DNA from: an uncultured Polyangiaceae bacterium
GTDB lineage: Bacteria; Myxococcota_A; Polyangia; Polyangiales; Houyiibacteriaceae
Reading direction: 5' to 3'
NCBI GenBank assembly: GCA_947258625.1
Contig: CAMYJN010000098.1
Location: 1-7,649 of the forward strand
Length of the DNA stretch: 7,649 nt
In this document: piece after piece, positions 6,265-7,649 of the stretch
Layout: each line of letters begins with the position of its first letter
How positions within the stretch are numbered: position 1 is the first letter of the stretch
Program-made: the position numbers and the translations under genes
The notes under the pieces: generated by a model
The model's database searches: none
Told to the model about the DNA's origin: nothing
Seen by the model: the letters and a program-made list of their open reading frames with translations, nothing else

Positions 6265-7179
6265 ATGAAGCTCGGCGTCGTGGGAATGGGGTGGGTTGGG
6301 TCGAGCGTGGCGGCGTCGATCCTTCACAAAGGCGTGGCATCCGAGCTGCTGCTGAGCGACGTGAGGGAAGAGGTCGCAGAAGGCGAGGCGATGGACCTCG
6401 CGCACGGCGCCTCGTTTTATCCGACGGCGTCTGTCCGGTCCGCTTCGGTCGAAGACATGATCGATGCGGATGCCGTCATCATCGCTGCGGGAAAATCGGG
6501 CGGCCCCAAGGACAGTCGACTCGACCTTCTTCGTGTGAACGCCATGATCATCCACGAAATTGCCACGCGCCTGCGGGGGATGCGCGGCCTGCTCGTGATC
6601 GTCACCAATCCCGTGGATGTCATGACGCAGGTTGCGGCGGAGGCCTCAGGGCTGCCGTACGCGCGCGTGATCGGCACCGGCACGATGTTGGACACCGCGC
6701 GCCTGCGCGCCACGCTCGGCCGAACGCTCGACATCGAGCCGCGCTCCATTCATGCCCAGGTGGTCGGCGAGCACGGCGACTCCGAGGTCGTCCTGTGGTC
6801 CGGCGCCCGGCTCGGCGGAGTGCCCTTGCGCGACTGGCCGGGGTGGACGAGGGACAAGGAACGAGCGATCGCGAACGAAGTGCGAACCGCTGCGTACGAG
6901 ATCATCGCGAGAAAGGGCGCGACCAACCACGCCATTGGCCTGGTCACAGCCGCGTTGCTCAACTGGACGCTTTCGGGCGCCCGCCGGATCGTCACCGTTT
7001 CACGGGTCCAAGAAGGCATCGCCGGGCTTCATGATGTCGCCATCTCGCTCCCCACGATCGTCAGCGCCGAGGGCGCGGTCGAAGTCATCGAGCCCCAGCT
7101 GGACACCGAGGAGCGCGACGCGTTAGCGCGGTCAGCCGAGGTGCTTCGCCACGCCTATCGGGAAGCTCGGCCAAGCTAG
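6265..7179 (+). CDS. L-lactate/malate dehydrogenase family (L-2-hydroxyacid dehydrogenase)
   Basis: A 304-residue NAD-dependent enzyme interconverting a 2-hydroxyacid and a 2-oxoacid in the cytoplasm; length is normal. Visible family features: the Rossmann motif GMGWVG (7-12), D32 at the end of strand 2 (NAD rather than NADP), R85 in SRLDLLRVN (stabilises the transition state), N115 in TNPVDVMT, the GTGTMLDTARLR motif with D143 (partners the catalytic histidine) and R146 (binds the carboxylate), GEHGDSEV with catalytic H170, and T220 in KGATNHAIG. The specificity loop reads AGKSGGPKDSRLDL: aligned with AG(A)PQKPGETRLDL, glycine (G79) takes the place of Gln102 of lactate or Arg of malate dehydrogenases (dogfish numbering). 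The substrate may therefore be neither lactate nor malate; L-hydroxyisocaproate dehydrogenases are a precedent. The start at 6265 has GGGGAAG upstream. It overlaps the next, convergent gene by 4 nt. Confidence 0.95.
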   Translation: MKLGVVGMGWVGSSVAASILHKGVASELLLSDVREEVAEGEAMDLAHGASFYPTASVRSASVEDMIDADAVIIAAGKSGGPKDSRLDLLRVNAMIIHEIATRLRGMRGLLVIVTNPVDVMTQVAAEASGLPYARVIGTGTMLDTARLRATLGRTLDIEPRSIHAQVVGEHGDSEVVLWSGARLGGVPLRDWPGWTRDKERAIANEVRTAAYEIIARKGATNHAIGLVTAALLNWTLSGARRIVTVSRVQEGIAGLHDVAISLPTIVSAEGAVEVIEPQLDTEERDALARSAEVLRHAYREARPS

Positions 7180-7649
7180 GGCGCGTTGCACGGTAGGGCT
7201 GGGGGCGGACCTGGGTCAGCGCCCGTCGTCGCGACGCCGACGCATTCACCCTTTTCTCCGTTGGACTCCGTGTACATGCTCGCGATGCTCACGTTGTCTG
7301 CGTCGCTGAAGGTCCAGACGCCCATTTCGGTGAAACCTTCGCCCGTCGACGTCCAGATGAACTCGTTCCCGCAGAGCTGGCCGCTGCCCATGCTTACGTC
7401 AGCAATGTTTTCGAAGGTGTAATCGACGCCGTTCGTCGATTGGGCAATGATGACCTGCGTTGAGACGTCGACGCCCGCGCAGTCCCCGCTTTCGACCGAG
7501 CGGCACGTGTAACGCTCGTTGAACGTGCCGGCGATATCGAACGCCGCGGGCGCACATTCACCCGTGCCGTTGTTCGAGGACCCGTCGCCGCAACCTCCGA
7601 TGAAAGCAGCGAGAGACATTATGGATAGCATGATGATTGATGTCCGCAT
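7176..7649 (-). CDS. Cysteine-containing lipoprotein of unknown function
   Basis: A 157-residue predicted lipoprotein. The leader is MRTSIIMLSIMSLAAFIGGC, with a canonical lipobox (IGGC) and lipid-bearing C20, then a polar linker (GDGSSNNGTG) that would hold the domain off the membrane. The mature part is strand-rich, with repeated TFSDADNVSI and YTFENIADVS stretches, and has six further cysteines, suggesting three disulfides; the last is near the C-terminus (ALPCNAP). It resembles the small secreted lipoproteins abundant in Myxococcota-type genomes; I do not recognise a named domain. The ATG is the last three bases of the window, so its ribosome binding site and any earlier start cannot be seen. 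Its TAG lies within the CTAG shared with the convergent dehydrogenase gene. Confidence 0.85.
   Translation of the reverse strand: MRTSIIMLSIMSLAAFIGGCGDGSSNNGTGECAPAAFDIAGTFNERYTCRSVESGDCAGVDVSTQVIIAQSTNGVDYTFENIADVSMGSGQLCGNEFIWTSTGEGFTEMGVWTFSDADNVSIASMYTESNGEKGECVGVATTGADPGPPPALPCNAP

Noticed and set aside
6127..6555. Minus-strand open frame across the divergent region
   Set aside because: It overlaps the dehydrogenase 5' end, has no recognisable motif and no good ribosome binding site.

Overview
The window reads as a high-GC Gram-negative chromosome. A predicted outer-membrane beta-barrel, two lipoprotein-type leaders and a mix of soluble oxidoreductases would suit a Myxococcota / former Deltaproteobacteria-like genome, but nothing here fixes the taxon. 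I see no rRNA, tRNA, CRISPR array, intact insertion sequence or phage gene.

Layout. (1) 117-2808, plus strand: a FadL/OmpP1-type outer-membrane transporter followed after 16 nt by a complete class I-type cytochrome P450, probably one transcript for taking up and hydroxylating a hydrophobic compound. (2) 2809-3658: about 850 bp with no convincing intact gene. It holds what look like fragments of unrelated genes: a piece of sigma-factor region 4 (plus), the 5' end of a lipoprotein-like gene (plus) and a helical remnant (minus). Two tandem stem-loops close it on the right. (3) 3659-5501, plus strand: a FrnE-type DsbA-family oxidoreductase and, 10 nt later, a zinc-less medium-chain dehydrogenase/quinone-reductase-like protein, a tight two-gene operon. 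(4) 5557-6039, minus: a small membrane-anchored DUF2939-like protein, convergent with the operon. (5) 6265-7179, plus: an L-lactate/malate dehydrogenase family enzyme, divergent from the DUF2939-like gene. (6) 7176-7649, minus: a six-cysteine lipoprotein whose stop codon lies in the same CTAG as the dehydrogenase stop; its start is at the window edge.

The FadL-P450 pair is the clearest functional unit. The FrnE-dehydrogenase pair is a second redox unit of unknown substrate. I found no strong evidence for a new multi-gene system. The points most worth a second look are the lactate dehydrogenase with glycine at the substrate-specificity position, the gene graveyard with its paired hairpins, and the FadL-P450 coupling.
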